The notes under the pieces were generated by a model, which was given only the letters and a program-made list of their open reading frames with translations, searched no databases and was not told the origin of the DNA. From NCBI RefSeq assembly GCF_014205835.1, contig NZ_JACHCQ010000010.1:82311-146310 (forward strand): DNA of 64,000 bases, read 5' to 3'. This document shows positions 42,211-51,803 of the stretch, piece after piece. Within the stretch, counting starts at the first letter, position 1. Each line of letters starts with the position of its first letter. The stretch is from Pedobacter sp. AK013 (lineage in GTDB: Bacteria > Bacteroidota > Bacteroidia > Sphingobacteriales > Sphingobacteriaceae). A program made the position numbers and the translations under genes.

Positions 42211-42846
42211 TTACAAAATTCCATTCGCTTTTAAAAAAGCACCCAGCTGTGCCGGTTTTTCGGTCATTAGTAATGCATTTAATCCTACCTTTTTAGCGCC
42301 TTCAATATGCTGCGGACTATCGTCTATAAATAAAGTTTCTGCAGGATTGAGGTTGTTTTCTTTTAATACCTGTTCGAAAATATTTGTATTAGGCTTACGC
42401 AACTTCATGTGCTGAGAGAAATAGGCTTTCTCAAAATAAGCATCGTAATTATTGATCTGGAAGGTTGCCTTTAAATAATTGATAATCCAGTCGTAATGGA
42501 TTTCGTTATTGTTGCTGAGCAAAAATGTACGGTACTTTTCTTTTACCGCTAACAGCAAGTCGTGGTTTTCCTGTATGGTTCCGATCAATAAACTGTTCCA
42601 TGCATCATCAATCTGCTGGTCGGTTAATTCTGGTTTTCCTGCGGCTTTTCTAATTCCTGCTCTAAATTCGGCAGGAGAAATTGCACCCGTTTCAAAATCA
42701 TCAAATAGTTGGTTGTGTGCTTTGTGAGCAAAGAAATTTTCAATATCGGTAATGCCCAATTTTTGAAAAGAAGCCTGCGCAATTCTGAAATCGATATCGA
42801 ATATTACGTTTCCGTAATCGAAAATAATGTTTTTAATGTTTTGCAT
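42211..42846 (-). CDS. HAD-superfamily phosphatase
   Basis: About 211 residues from ATG 42846 (MQNIKN); an in-frame ATG lies at 42870. HAD motif I is IIFDYGNVIFDID (DxG in place of DxD), motif II LLSNNNE, motif III with KPNTNIFEQ and motif IV FIDDSPQHIEGAKKVGL. Small-molecule phosphatase or haloacid-dehalogenase-like, substrate unknown. Tightly linked to the DUF962 gene. Confidence 0.9.
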   Translation of the reverse strand: MQNIKNIIFDYGNVIFDIDFRIAQASFQKLGITDIENFFAHKAHNQLFDDFETGAISPAEFRAGIRKAAGKPELTDQQIDDAWNSLLIGTIQENHDLLLAVKEKYRTFLLSNNNEIHYDWIINYLKATFQINNYDAYFEKAYFSQHMKLRKPNTNIFEQVLKENNLNPAETLFIDDSPQHIEGAKKVGLNALLMTEKPAQLGAFLKANGIL

Positions 42847-43090
42847 GGAAATCTTTAAGATTTGCTGCAAAGATATTATTGCTGGATTAATGAAAGCTAT
42901 TAAATCACGTTTTTTTAAAATAAATTTTCAGTAAATACACATCAAAGATTAAGAATAGGTAAAATACATAGATGCTAACAAAGTCGGCATGGTTATCTAC
43001 TCAAAGTATTTTAAAAGGATAAATTGATAAGAAAATCAAAATATAACTTTTGTATGCAGATAAACTAAGATACAATTGTATAATTAAAAA

Positions 43091-43465
43091 TTACTTTGAG
43101 ATCAGCTTGGTGGTTGTTTTTCTATGCTTCGCACCCCAATCACTTAATTGTGACCAAATAGGCACTAACTCTTGGGCAATTTCTGTAAGTTCATAATCTA
43201 CCTTTGGTGGTACTTCGGCATAAACAGTTCTTTTAACCAAGCCTGCTTTTTCCAGTTCTCTTAGCTGTAGAGTTAGCATTCGTTCTGTAATCCCATTAAT
43301 CCTATCACGAAGCTCACTAAAACGTAGTTTTCCATTTTCAAGCTTACACAAAATCAACAATTTCCATCTCCCGCCAATCATACAAACTGCATATGTCAAG
43401 TCACACCCCTCCATTATGGTTTTCTCGTTGTGCATATTGGTTGAATTTTCTTTTCTCTTTCCCAT
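43091..43465 (-). CDS. HxlR-family winged-helix transcriptional regulator
   Basis: 124 residues. HxlR core: CDLTYAVCMIGGRWKLLILCKLENGKLRFSELRDRINGITERMLTLQLRELEKAGLVKRTVYAEVPPKVDYELTE. A Cys near residue 21 is common in redox- or electrophile-sensing members. It is divergent from the serine hydrolase, the broken NAD(P)H oxidoreductase and the MFS gene and probably represses them. Confidence 0.93.
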   Translation of the reverse strand: MGKRKENSTNMHNEKTIMEGCDLTYAVCMIGGRWKLLILCKLENGKLRFSELRDRINGITERMLTLQLRELEKAGLVKRTVYAEVPPKVDYELTEIAQELVPIWSQLSDWGAKHRKTTTKLISK

Positions 43466-43538
43466 TACTTACAAATTTGTTCGTACCATACAAATAGCCG
43501 TATACTATACAAAAGTAGGGATTACTGAATAATTTTGC
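43466..43538. promoter_or_regulatory. Divergent control region of HxlR and the serine hydrolase
   Basis: 73 bp between divergent genes. It contains the palindrome ACAAATTTGT (43471-43480), a GTAC...GTATACTATAC pair typical of HxlR operators, and TAATTTTG at 43530-43537, a -7 box 22 bp before the hydrolase ATG. Confidence 0.55.
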
Positions 43539-43559
43539 TTGTTCAATTTAAATAAATTA

Positions 43560-44801
43560 ATGATGTACAAACATATTTTTACTTTCATCGCCAGTTTGGT
43601 GATATTAAACAGTTCGGCACAAACCACTTTATTAAAAGAAAGATTAGATAACTTATCCAATCGGCTTATTGCAAACAATGAGGTCGGAGGAATTAATGTG
43701 TTGCTGATTAAGGACGGCAAAATTTTATACAATAAAGCCTTTGGTTATGCTGATGTAGCAACCAAACAACCGTTAAAGACGAACCATATTTTTCGCATCG
43801 CATCGCAGACTAAAGCCATCACGAGCATAGCGGCGATGATGCTTTGGGAAGACGGTAAATTCCTTTTAGACGACCCTATATCTAAATACATTCCAGAGTT
43901 CAAAAATCCAAAAGTGTTGGACAAATTCAACCCAGCCGATAGCAGCTACACGACTGTTTCGGCACAAAGGGAAATTACCATCCGTGATTTGTTGCGACAT
44001 ACTTCGGGTATTGGTTATCCAAGGATTACAAACGATGATAGAATACAAGCCATATACACCAAATCGGGAATTTTATCAGGAATAGGAAGTAAGACCCTGT
44101 TGAAAAACCAGGTAAAAATGTTAGCGAAAATGCCATTACTGCACCAACCTGGCTATAAGTTTACCTATGGTATGAATACTGATGTATTAGGCTATCTCAT
44201 ACAGGTGGTAAGTGGCTTACCATTGGATGAATTTTTCCGTAAGCGGCTTTTTGAGCCTTTGGAAATGAACGATACGTATTTTACCATTCCTGCTTCAAAA
44301 GCTGATAGATTAATTTCCATTTCGGAAAAAACAGATCAAGGCCTTAAAAAGGTCAATCATCCTGTCTACGAAAACAGCTCCGTAAATTATCCCTTAGAAA
44401 GAGACATCATTTTGTCAGGTGGAGCTGGATTGAGTTCCACTACGGCAGATTATGCCAAATTTTTGCAAATGCTTTTAAATAAAGGTATTTACAATGGCAA
44501 GAAGTTATTGGGTGCAAAAACCATTGAATTGATCACCACCAACCAGCTTCCCGAAAATGCCATTTCGCAAGGAGACCCTGATTTTCGTTTTGGCCTCGGT
44601 TTTTGGCTGGTGACGGATGAAAATAAATTTATCCATTCTTCCAATGTAGGAACATTTTACTGGAGCGGTGCATTTAATACGCATTATTGGGCAGATCCAA
44701 AGGAAAACATTATTGGATTGGTTTTTACGCAGGAATACTTGCCAGCTTCCTATTGGGATTTGGGGACATTGTACAAAAACGTAGTTTATTCTTCTTTTTA
44801 A
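43560..44801 (+). CDS. Secreted class C beta-lactamase-like serine hydrolase
   Basis: About 413 residues from the ATG at 43560 (the frame opens at a TTG upstream). Signal peptide to about NSSAQ. Active-site SxxK is SQTK within FRIASQTKAITSIAAMML; YGMN (YxN) in FTYGMNTDVLGYL; a late HSSNVGTFYWSGAFNTHYW near the usual third motif. A penicillin-binding-type esterase or peptidase rather than a proven beta-lactamase. It heads the HxlR-controlled unit. Confidence 0.9.
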   Translation: MMYKHIFTFIASLVILNSSAQTTLLKERLDNLSNRLIANNEVGGINVLLIKDGKILYNKAFGYADVATKQPLKTNHIFRIASQTKAITSIAAMMLWEDGKFLLDDPISKYIPEFKNPKVLDKFNPADSSYTTVSAQREITIRDLLRHTSGIGYPRITNDDRIQAIYTKSGILSGIGSKTLLKNQVKMLAKMPLLHQPGYKFTYGMNTDVLGYLIQVVSGLPLDEFFRKRLFEPLEMNDTYFTIPASKADRLISISEKTDQGLKKVNHPVYENSSVNYPLERDIILSGGAGLSSTTADYAKFLQMLLNKGIYNGKKLLGAKTIELITTNQLPENAISQGDPDFRFGLGFWLVTDENKFIHSSNVGTFYWSGAFNTHYWADPKENIIGLVFTQEYLPASYWDLGTLYKNVVYSSF

Positions 44802-44808
44802 TCTCCTT

Positions 44809-45408
44809 ATGGCAAACATATTTATCATCAATGGAGGCGGGGTTCATGCCCAGGCGAAAGGAAATTTCATTAAAGAAGTAGCCAGTCAATCTTAATTATT
44901 TTTCAAAAAGCAAAACGGAAGGCACAGTTCAGACAGCGGACATTAACGAGGTATACGGCATTGACATGGAAATCAAAAAAATCATTCAGGCGGATGTGAT
45001 AATATACCATATCCCAATATGGTGGATGCATCTTCTCAACAGACTGAAAAAGTATTTAGATGAAGTGTTGAATACCCGAAAGGAAAAAGGGATTTAGACA
45101 GGTGACGGACGTTCTTCCAGAAATTCGCAAATCAATTACGGAGCGGGGAGACTTCTGAATGGCAAAAGATACATTGTTACGACCAGTTGGAAGTTGGAAT
45201 GCTCCTGCACGGCATTTACACTGCCAAACTATTTTTTAGCCAGACTTCCGTAGATGAGGGCATTCTTTACGGTTTTTACCGAATGAATGCTTTTGTCGAA
45301 CTTAAACACTTGGGTAACTTCTACTTCCACAGCATTGTGAAAAACGAGGATTTTAACAGGGATATAAAATCATACAGAGAATTTTTAAAAAAGACTTTTA
45401 ATAAATGA
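44809..45408 (+). pseudogene. Decayed NAD(P)H oxidoreductase (MdaB/flavodoxin-fold family)
   Basis: ATG at 44809 reads MANIFIINGGGVHAQAKGNF, then a stop at 44893. Another frame carries EVYGIDMEIKKIIQADVIIYHIPIWWM (the family's YHIPIWWM motif) up to an in-frame TAG near 45095, and a third frame from about 45187 carries the C-terminus (MLLHGIYTAKLFFSQTSVDEG to the TGA at 45406). At least two frameshifts and a stop: a broken quinone or NAD(P)H reductase. Sequencing error cannot be excluded. Confidence 0.8.
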
Positions 45409-46577
45409 AAAAATACGCATACATAGGGGCATTAGGTTTTTTAGCAGTCATTACGACAGAATTTGGTATCATCGGTATTTTACCACAGGTAGCAGAATAT
45501 TACCATATCAGTATTGATAAAGCAGGATATTTATTGGGGGCTTTTGCATTGGTCATCGCCCTGACAGGGCCTTTTATGACTTTACTCGCATCAGGGTTCG
45601 ATCGCAGGAAAGTGATGTTAACGGCTATCTTTATTTTTCTCGTTACGGGAGTTGTATCTTCATTTTCACCGCCCTTTTGGTTGTTAATGTTCGTCAGAAT
45701 ATTGCCCGCATTTTTACAGCCCGTTTATATTGCTACGGCTTTATCGGTAGCGGTATCACAGGGCAGTAAACAGAACGAAAACGAACTGATGAGTATTGTG
45801 TTCAGTGGTGTTGCTCTTGCGATGGTAACGACCGTTCCGTTCGCTACTTATATAGCCAGCCTCTTTACTTGGGAATATTCATTTATGGTACAGGTAATTA
45901 TCAGCGTAGTGGCATTGCTGGCTATCTATTTTGTATTGCCACCAATGCCCGTAAAAGAAAAAAAATCATATGGAAGTCAATTGAAAATACTGACGAAACC
46001 CATATTCATTGTTAGCACTGCGATGAATTTCTTTATGATTTCAGCATGGTTTTCCACCTATAGTTACTTTGCCGACTATCTGAATAAAGCAAAAGATATG
46101 GACAGTACAATGGTCAGTTATATGTTATTTGTGTTTGGTATTATCGGTGTACTGGCTAACTGGATAGCAGGAAAAATGTTGAATAAAAATGTAACCTATA
46201 CTTCTGCATTTTTTCTTTCAGGAACTATTATAGTGCCAGTACTATTGTACTTTTCGGGAGGAAATACTATTGCAACGATTGTTGTAATTGCCTTATGGGG
46301 TTTTCTGTATTCACCAAGTTTTCTAAATGCATCTACCTATATGATTTCATCAGCACCCGAAGCAATGGAATTTGCTAACAGTCTGGCTACGTCATTTGGC
46401 AACTTAGGTGTAACCGTAGGAACGACCATTGGAGGATGGATAATTGTTACCAAAGGTGTACAATATACTCCGTGGCTTACATTGATGTTTGGTGTTTTAG
46501 CTTTTTCGATGATATTATTAAGACAATATTTGGAAAGAAGAAAGGTATTGTTAAAAACTGACAAAACCGCAATGTAA
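45405..46577 (+). CDS. MFS transporter (DHA1/AraJ-like efflux)
   Basis: 390 residues, twelve hydrophobic spans. The loop between helices 2 and 3 has ASGFDRRKVML (motif A-like) and helix 5 carries motif C-like GVALAMVTTVPFATYIAS. It begins at the ATGA overlap with the decayed oxidoreductase. With HxlR and the hydrolase it forms a probable detoxification or efflux cluster. Confidence 0.9.
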   Translation: MKKYAYIGALGFLAVITTEFGIIGILPQVAEYYHISIDKAGYLLGAFALVIALTGPFMTLLASGFDRRKVMLTAIFIFLVTGVVSSFSPPFWLLMFVRILPAFLQPVYIATALSVAVSQGSKQNENELMSIVFSGVALAMVTTVPFATYIASLFTWEYSFMVQVIISVVALLAIYFVLPPMPVKEKKSYGSQLKILTKPIFIVSTAMNFFMISAWFSTYSYFADYLNKAKDMDSTMVSYMLFVFGIIGVLANWIAGKMLNKNVTYTSAFFLSGTIIVPVLLYFSGGNTIATIVVIALWGFLYSPSFLNASTYMISSAPEAMEFANSLATSFGNLGVTVGTTIGGWIIVTKGVQYTPWLTLMFGVLAFSMILLRQYLERRKVLLKTDKTAM

Positions 46578-47474
46578 GCCATACATCCTCTCCAAACTCA
46601 TTTACCACAATAAGTACTCCACATACAGATAGCCTATTCTGTTGACGGAGGGAAAATGTACACAAGTTATTTTTCAGAATAATGGCAGGAATTAAAATAA
46701 GCATACAGGAAGCATATTTAAAATTTAGATTTTTACAGGTATTACCGATAGGAATACGAAAAGTCAGTTTGTTATTTGAAAAGTTGTTTCAGGTTACCTT
46801 GGTGATTTGCACAATTCTTTTCACCGGATAAAATACCGAACAGGTTCCCTAACCGTATTTTTAGACTAATTGAAATCTGCTTTGGAAGAAGATATGAACA
46901 AAGATTTTACATCGGACTACTTCGAAGACCAACCATTAAAAATAGCCATAATCGATAAATAGCCACCCTTGAAATATTTGTGTGAGTTTGTATGACTACC
47001 ATTGATGTTATTTTTTAATCGCTTATTAATAAGTGATTTGTGAAACTATGCATTTCCCGTCTTGCTAGGTCAGCGCACTACATCTCTGATCTACTTAAAT
47101 CAGACCTAACAAATTTTTCGGGCTCCGCTGTCCGCGCCATTCTACTGGCTTTGAAAGAAAACAGCGGAGCCCTCATTAATTTAGCTGAAAGCTACAAAAA
47201 CAAATGATTAAATTTTCAGTCGGCATTTATTAATGGTTTTTTATTGTTTTCATTTGTATTAATTAGCTCGGCATAGTCTCGGTTTTTGTTTTTTCACTTG
47301 TTCTTATTTTTTAAATGGTGTCCAGGCCAGCCCCGCTGGGTCTTTTTGATGTCAAAAGAAAAAAAACTTCTACGGCGGCAGACCTGTACCGGTTTTCATC
47401 GGTAGCCAAGGCAAAATTATCCCTCAGGATGACAATCCTACATTTTATAATACAGCTTAGCTTTTTAATTCAGA
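46578..47474. other. 897-bp noncoding stretch, may hold gene remnants
   Basis: A short frame near 46877-46962 reads KSALEEDMNKDFTSDYFEDQ to a stop and looks like a gene tail, but I cannot assign it. An 11-bp inverted repeat lies at 47120-47172. Near 47380 the sequence CCCTCAGGATGACAATCC is one arm of the dispersed GTCAT repeat family. No full gene. Confidence 0.4.
47120..47172. repeat. 11-bp inverted repeat around 31 nt
   Basis: GGGCTCCGCTG (47120-47130) and CAGCGGAGCCC (47162-47172). The GC-rich arms stand out in AT-rich sequence; no U-run. Possibly a dispersed element or a remnant recombination site. Confidence 0.65.
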
Positions 47475-50183
47475 TTATTTTGGCTCTACTGTTATTGATT
47501 GGATAATTGGCCTATTCTTTTTGTCGCCTGTTTTTAGTTCTTTGAACACAAAATAAATAGAATGAAATTTCCCATCTGAAAGCATATTGATCGGGATACT
47601 TTTTCTAAAAGTAGATTTTCCGATCATAATGCCTTTACTATCATCCAACCTGATTTCGATTTCTCCATCGGCACCTTGATCAAGGTTTAAGAAAGAAAAA
47701 CCAAAGCCAGAAATGCCAGTTAAGTCGATATTTTTAATGGCTAACCAGCCATTATCTTTAGTTAAAACAAGTTTTTCACCTCCAAAAATATCTTTTCGCT
47801 GAAAACCTCCAAAATCTTTAATATCGTCGGCATCAATGATATTGCTTTTAAGATTGATGACATTTGTAGTGGTTAAAGGTTTTAATCCCACTGCACCTGC
47901 ATCGGTGTAGGTTGCTTTCAGGGCGAATACCGATTTCTTTTTATCGATAGTTGCTGGCGGAACAATTTTTCCGGAAGTTGGGAGTGATGTTTTAACGGCT
48001 TCCTTGTTACCCAAAGTCATAATCCACTGCGTAATTTTTTTCACTTCAGCTTCTTTCATAGTTGTATGTGCAGGCATTGGTACTTCTCCCCATACGCCGT
48101 GGCTACCACCAATCACTTTTGAAGCCAGATAATCAACCGCTTTACTATCGTTTTTATATTTTGCTGCAATTTTTTCAAAAGCTGGCCCGATAGAAACAGC
48201 TGATTCTTTGTGGCAGGTACTACAATCAGATTTCAACATCAGTGCTTTACCAATCATGGTTTGCGCGGCCTGTTGGTGCCCTAATTGTGCGCCGGCTAAA
48301 TCTGTTCCTTCGGTATAAGTATTTGATATGTATATACGATTATTATTCACTTTAGCACCTTTATCGCTTACTAAAACTTTATAATCAACTGGTTTATTCG
48401 GAAAGTAAAAACTCTTATTTCCAGCTAAGTCAATATTTACAATTGGGTATTCGTTACCTGCAAAAACCGGTATTACCTGGCTCTTTGCCGAAGCTTTACT
48501 ATTATCCATTACGGTAACACTTACCGGATATTCGCCTGTTTTAGTAAAAGTATACTGAAGGGTAGGCGTAGTGGTTATTTTGGTAATTCCTTTGCCTAAA
48601 TTCCATACATAAGTTAAAGGATCGCCATCAGGATCTTTAGCGGTAACAGTTGCCGTCATTTTATAAGGGAGTAAACCACTGGTTTTCGCAATGTTTAGGC
48701 TTACAACTAACGGTGGACGGTTGCCTTTCAGGTAATCGATTCTGGTAATTGCAGCATCAGGGTTTTTGGTAAACCAGCCTTTGCCATACTCGAGGATATA
48801 TAATTTTCCATCAGGCCCCAATTCCATATCAATAGGTGCTGCTAAAGAGACTTTAGACATAAAGGGCTCCATGCTCAGGTAATCGCCCTGCGCATTCATC
48901 GTAACTGCTTTAACCCATCCGCGTACCCATTCATAAATAATCAGCTTTCCGTTATAATAAGCTGGATATGGTGAATTTGCAGTGGCATAATACACCGGAC
49001 CAGCCATTGCCGTGCGGCCACCAGCACCAACCTGCGGAAATTCTTTCGATTCGCCATATGGATACCAGATATAAGCAGGTTGTGCTGGCGGAAGTTGCTC
49101 CAAGCCCGTATTATTTGGAGAATTATTAATTGGTTTTGCAGGATCAAATGCATTCCCGTTTGTTCCGTTGGTATAATCGTAAGCTTTATAAGGATAGTTA
49201 TTGCCAATAAATAAGGGCCAGCCAAAATTCCCCGCTTTTCGTGCCTGATTTACTTCATCGTAGCCTCTGGGGCCTCTTAAATCATCATCATTACTCGCGT
49301 CAGGCCCAACCTCGCCCCAGTATAAAAAGTTAGTTTTCTGATCGACAGAAATGCGATAAGGGTTTCTGTTCCCCATAACATAAATTTCTGGTCTGGCTTT
49401 TGGATCGTTTTTAGAAAAAAGGTTACCATCCGGGATGCTGTAAGTTCCATCTTCGTTTACTTTAATCCTTAAAATTTTGCCTCTTAAATCGTTGGTATTT
49501 CCAGCCGATCTCCTGGCATCGTACTGTTCGAACCCTTTTCTGTTGTCGAGTGGGGCATAGCCTTTATTTACATATTGTTGTTTAGGTGCGTCAAAAGGAG
49601 TAGAGTTGTCGCCTATTGAAACATACAATAAATGATCAGATCCAAAAGCAATAGATCCACCGGTGTGGCAGCAGATTTCGCGTTGAGAATAAAATTCTAA
49701 AATGATCTTTTCTGATTCTTTTACAATCTGATCGTTTATTAACTTAAATCTGGATAGTCGGTTTACCGATTTATCAAACGGACTATAGAAAAGGTAGATA
49801 TATTGATTAATTGCAAATTTTGGATCTGCAGCCATACCTAACAAACCTTCCTCTGCGTTTACACCAGGAGTGTTGGTTTTAAAATAAACATCAAGTTTGC
49901 CAGCTTCTTTAATTTTTTTGGTGTGGTTTTTATAAATCAACACTTCACCTCTGCGCTGTGCTACCAAAATATCCAGGTTAGGGAGGATGGTCATTTCCGT
50001 AGGTTCAGTAAATTCTCCTTGTGCAAGGGTAACTTTTACAAAACGGTCTTGATCTGGTGTGTCTATTTTATGTTTTGGGAAAAATTCGAAAGTCTTGCGC
50101 TCGTAAATGTTTTTGTTTAGTGTTGTTGCCGATATAAATACTAATGCAATAGCAGATAACAATAGGGTAAAAGTTGTTTTCAT
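47475..50183 (-). CDS. Multidomain GSDH / PKD / cytochrome c secreted protein
   Basis: 902 residues with signal peptide. About 45-490: glucose/sorbosone dehydrogenase-type beta-propeller (GEFTEPTEMTILP, EEGLLGMAADP, REICCHTGGSIAFG, GNRNPYRISVD). About 500-585: PKD domain (DPDGDPLTYVWNLG). About 640-720: class I cytochrome c with CSTCHKE heme motif and distal Met in VPMPAHT. The C-terminal ~150 residues look like a carbohydrate-binding beta-sandwich. Such fusions oxidise sugars and pass electrons to their own heme. Monocistronic. Confidence 0.9.
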   Translation of the reverse strand: MKTTFTLLLSAIALVFISATTLNKNIYERKTFEFFPKHKIDTPDQDRFVKVTLAQGEFTEPTEMTILPNLDILVAQRRGEVLIYKNHTKKIKEAGKLDVYFKTNTPGVNAEEGLLGMAADPKFAINQYIYLFYSPFDKSVNRLSRFKLINDQIVKESEKIILEFYSQREICCHTGGSIAFGSDHLLYVSIGDNSTPFDAPKQQYVNKGYAPLDNRKGFEQYDARRSAGNTNDLRGKILRIKVNEDGTYSIPDGNLFSKNDPKARPEIYVMGNRNPYRISVDQKTNFLYWGEVGPDASNDDDLRGPRGYDEVNQARKAGNFGWPLFIGNNYPYKAYDYTNGTNGNAFDPAKPINNSPNNTGLEQLPPAQPAYIWYPYGESKEFPQVGAGGRTAMAGPVYYATANSPYPAYYNGKLIIYEWVRGWVKAVTMNAQGDYLSMEPFMSKVSLAAPIDMELGPDGKLYILEYGKGWFTKNPDAAITRIDYLKGNRPPLVVSLNIAKTSGLLPYKMTATVTAKDPDGDPLTYVWNLGKGITKITTTPTLQYTFTKTGEYPVSVTVMDNSKASAKSQVIPVFAGNEYPIVNIDLAGNKSFYFPNKPVDYKVLVSDKGAKVNNNRIYISNTYTEGTDLAGAQLGHQQAAQTMIGKALMLKSDCSTCHKESAVSIGPAFEKIAAKYKNDSKAVDYLASKVIGGSHGVWGEVPMPAHTTMKEAEVKKITQWIMTLGNKEAVKTSLPTSGKIVPPATIDKKKSVFALKATYTDAGAVGLKPLTTTNVINLKSNIIDADDIKDFGGFQRKDIFGGEKLVLTKDNGWLAIKNIDLTGISGFGFSFLNLDQGADGEIEIRLDDSKGIMIGKSTFRKSIPINMLSDGKFHSIYFVFKELKTGDKKNRPIIQSITVEPK

Positions 50184-50984
50184 TTATTTAGTTAATGGAT
50201 TTTTATAAATATAGGATATAGTTTTATAGGTAGAGGTATTGTATCAAAATTTATGCGAACCCGGTCTCTGGTTTTTTAGGTTGGAGAGACTTAAAATTTA
50301 CGAATAGAGGTTAATGATCAGCGTATATCATCACAAATCAGCCTTGCCAAAATCTGTATAAAAGAGTAATCGAGTTTAAAATCGTACAACCCTAAGTTTT
50401 ATTTTGTGTCAGTCTATTGTCATTGTCATTTTAATCTGTAAATTACGGAATGGGCGATAAAGTAAATTTGATTCTTGGAATAGTTTTCCTTTTAGGTGGT
50501 TTTAGTGTTTTCTTTGTGATTTTTAGCGGAAAAAAGGGTTAGTTCAATTTTCAAATGCTTTTTCAGGAGAAATTTTTCTCCTTGAATGGTTTATTTTGAT
50601 GATGCGGAAAAATTCGGTATTCGAATAAAAACAGAATTCATTTTTGGTATTTACATCAGCCCTCTATTCTTAAGGGATTGCTAGACTATGCCATGATAAA
50701 TATAAGCTAACAGCTTATTGTATGCCAATCGAGATTTCGATATTGGTAAAATATGCTTGTTTTTATCGATTTTTGTTTAAATCCTGTTTATTAGTGCTGA
50801 TACATTAGCTATAAATAGGAAAGCTATAAATTCTGTCTTTGGCTTTTTTTACGTTCATTTTGGTTATGATAACGCCAAAATCACCGTTAGTTATAGCTTT
50901 ATCTATCGATTTAGCGTAGAAATCTATTTAATAATTAAACCTTTTTGGTTTTTTGTATGTTTATTGTTTTAAAATCTAAATCAA
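50184..50984. other. 800-bp noncoding stretch with one possible small gene
   Basis: Apart from the 30-residue frame at 50450-50542, I find no coding sequence. The last 150 bp are AU-rich and should form the long 5' leader of the cold-shock gene, with repeated AGCTATAAA and TTATAGCTTTATC elements that can pair. Confidence 0.45.
50450..50542 (+). CDS. Possible 30-residue single-span membrane peptide
   Basis: ATG 50450 to TAG 50542: a short charged N-terminus (MGDKVN), one strongly hydrophobic span (LILGIVFLLGGFSVFFVIF) and a positive tail SGKKG. Composition and topology are typical of small membrane proteins. No family recognised; could be chance. Confidence 0.4.
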   Translation: MGDKVNLILGIVFLLGGFSVFFVIFSGKKG

Positions 50985-51173
50985 ATGCAAGGAACAGTAA
51001 AATTTTATAATGAATCTAAAGGTTTTGGTTTCATCATCACAGAAACCGGAGAAGAAGTTTTTGTTCACGTTACAGGCTTAACTGATAAAATAAGCCAGAA
51101 TGATCGGGTAGCGTTCGAAATTGCACAAGGGAAAAAAGGTCCTAATGCAGTTCATGTAAAACTGATTCAGTAA
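50985..51173 (+). CDS. Cold-shock-domain protein (CspA type)
   Basis: 62 residues. Canonical cold-shock domain: GTVKFYNESKGFGFI with RNP1 (KGFGFI) and VFVHVTGL for RNP2. It binds single-stranded RNA or DNA. It has a long AU-rich leader, as cold-shock mRNAs often do, and is first of three tandem cold-shock-like genes. Confidence 0.93.
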   Translation: MQGTVKFYNESKGFGFIITETGEEVFVHVTGLTDKISQNDRVAFEIAQGKKGPNAVHVKLIQ

Positions 51174-51177
51174 TTCG

Positions 51178-51375
51178 ATGAGGTTAGGTACGGTAAAGTT
51201 TTATAATCAAAAAGAAGGTGTTGGCAGTATTACACCATCAAATGGAGGGAGAGAGGTAAATGTTTTTGCTCATGGTGTGGTCGATGCCATTAAACCTAAT
51301 AATATTGTTCAGTTTGATATTGAATTTACGCCGAATGGTGTAGAGGCCATTAAGGTAATTGTGCTATCCGTGTAA
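51178..51375 (+). CDS. Divergent cold-shock-domain protein
   Basis: 65 residues, start 4 bp after the first cold-shock gene stops. GTVKFYNQKEGVGSI keeps the fold but RNP1 has lost aromatics (EGVGSI) and RNP2 reads VNVFAHGVV. Likely a paralogue from tandem duplication with altered nucleic-acid binding. Confidence 0.85.
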   Translation: MRLGTVKFYNQKEGVGSITPSNGGREVNVFAHGVVDAIKPNNIVQFDIEFTPNGVEAIKVIVLSV

Positions 51376-51466
51376 AATAGGTATTACAGAATGTTTCTTA
51401 TATCTCAATTATTTGGCACAATTTTTTGGTGAGCTATGCAATTAGTTAATACAAAAATGCCGTAAA

Positions 51467-51676
51467 ATGGTGACAAGAGAACTGGGTACAATAGATTATT
51501 ATGATGAAAATGAGGGTTTTGGGAAAATCAGGAGCGATATTGGAGAAGAAGTTCTGTTTTATGAAAACGGCTTAATAAATGAATTTAATTTAAGAAGGGG
51601 GATAAAAGTTTCTTTTGAATTGCATCAAACATTATCAATTGCAATAAATGTGTTGATTCTTGAATCGAAAGATTGA
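51467..51676 (+). CDS. Highly divergent cold-shock-like protein
   Basis: 69 residues. LGTIDYYDENEGFGKI still follows the cold-shock beta-barrel start and RNP1-like EGFGKI, but RNP2 is LFYENGL and the His is gone. Third member of the tandem set, 91 bp downstream of the second. Confidence 0.75.
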   Translation: MVTRELGTIDYYDENEGFGKIRSDIGEEVLFYENGLINEFNLRRGIKVSFELHQTLSIAINVLILESKD

Positions 51677-51803
51677 TGATTGTTTATATTTGATTTTTAA
51701 CCTATATTCAGGATAGCATTTTATTATTATAATAAATTTATTTTAGCAACTTGTAATCAAATCTGATAAATTTGATCTTACTGTTGTTTATCCTTAAGTT
51801 TTT

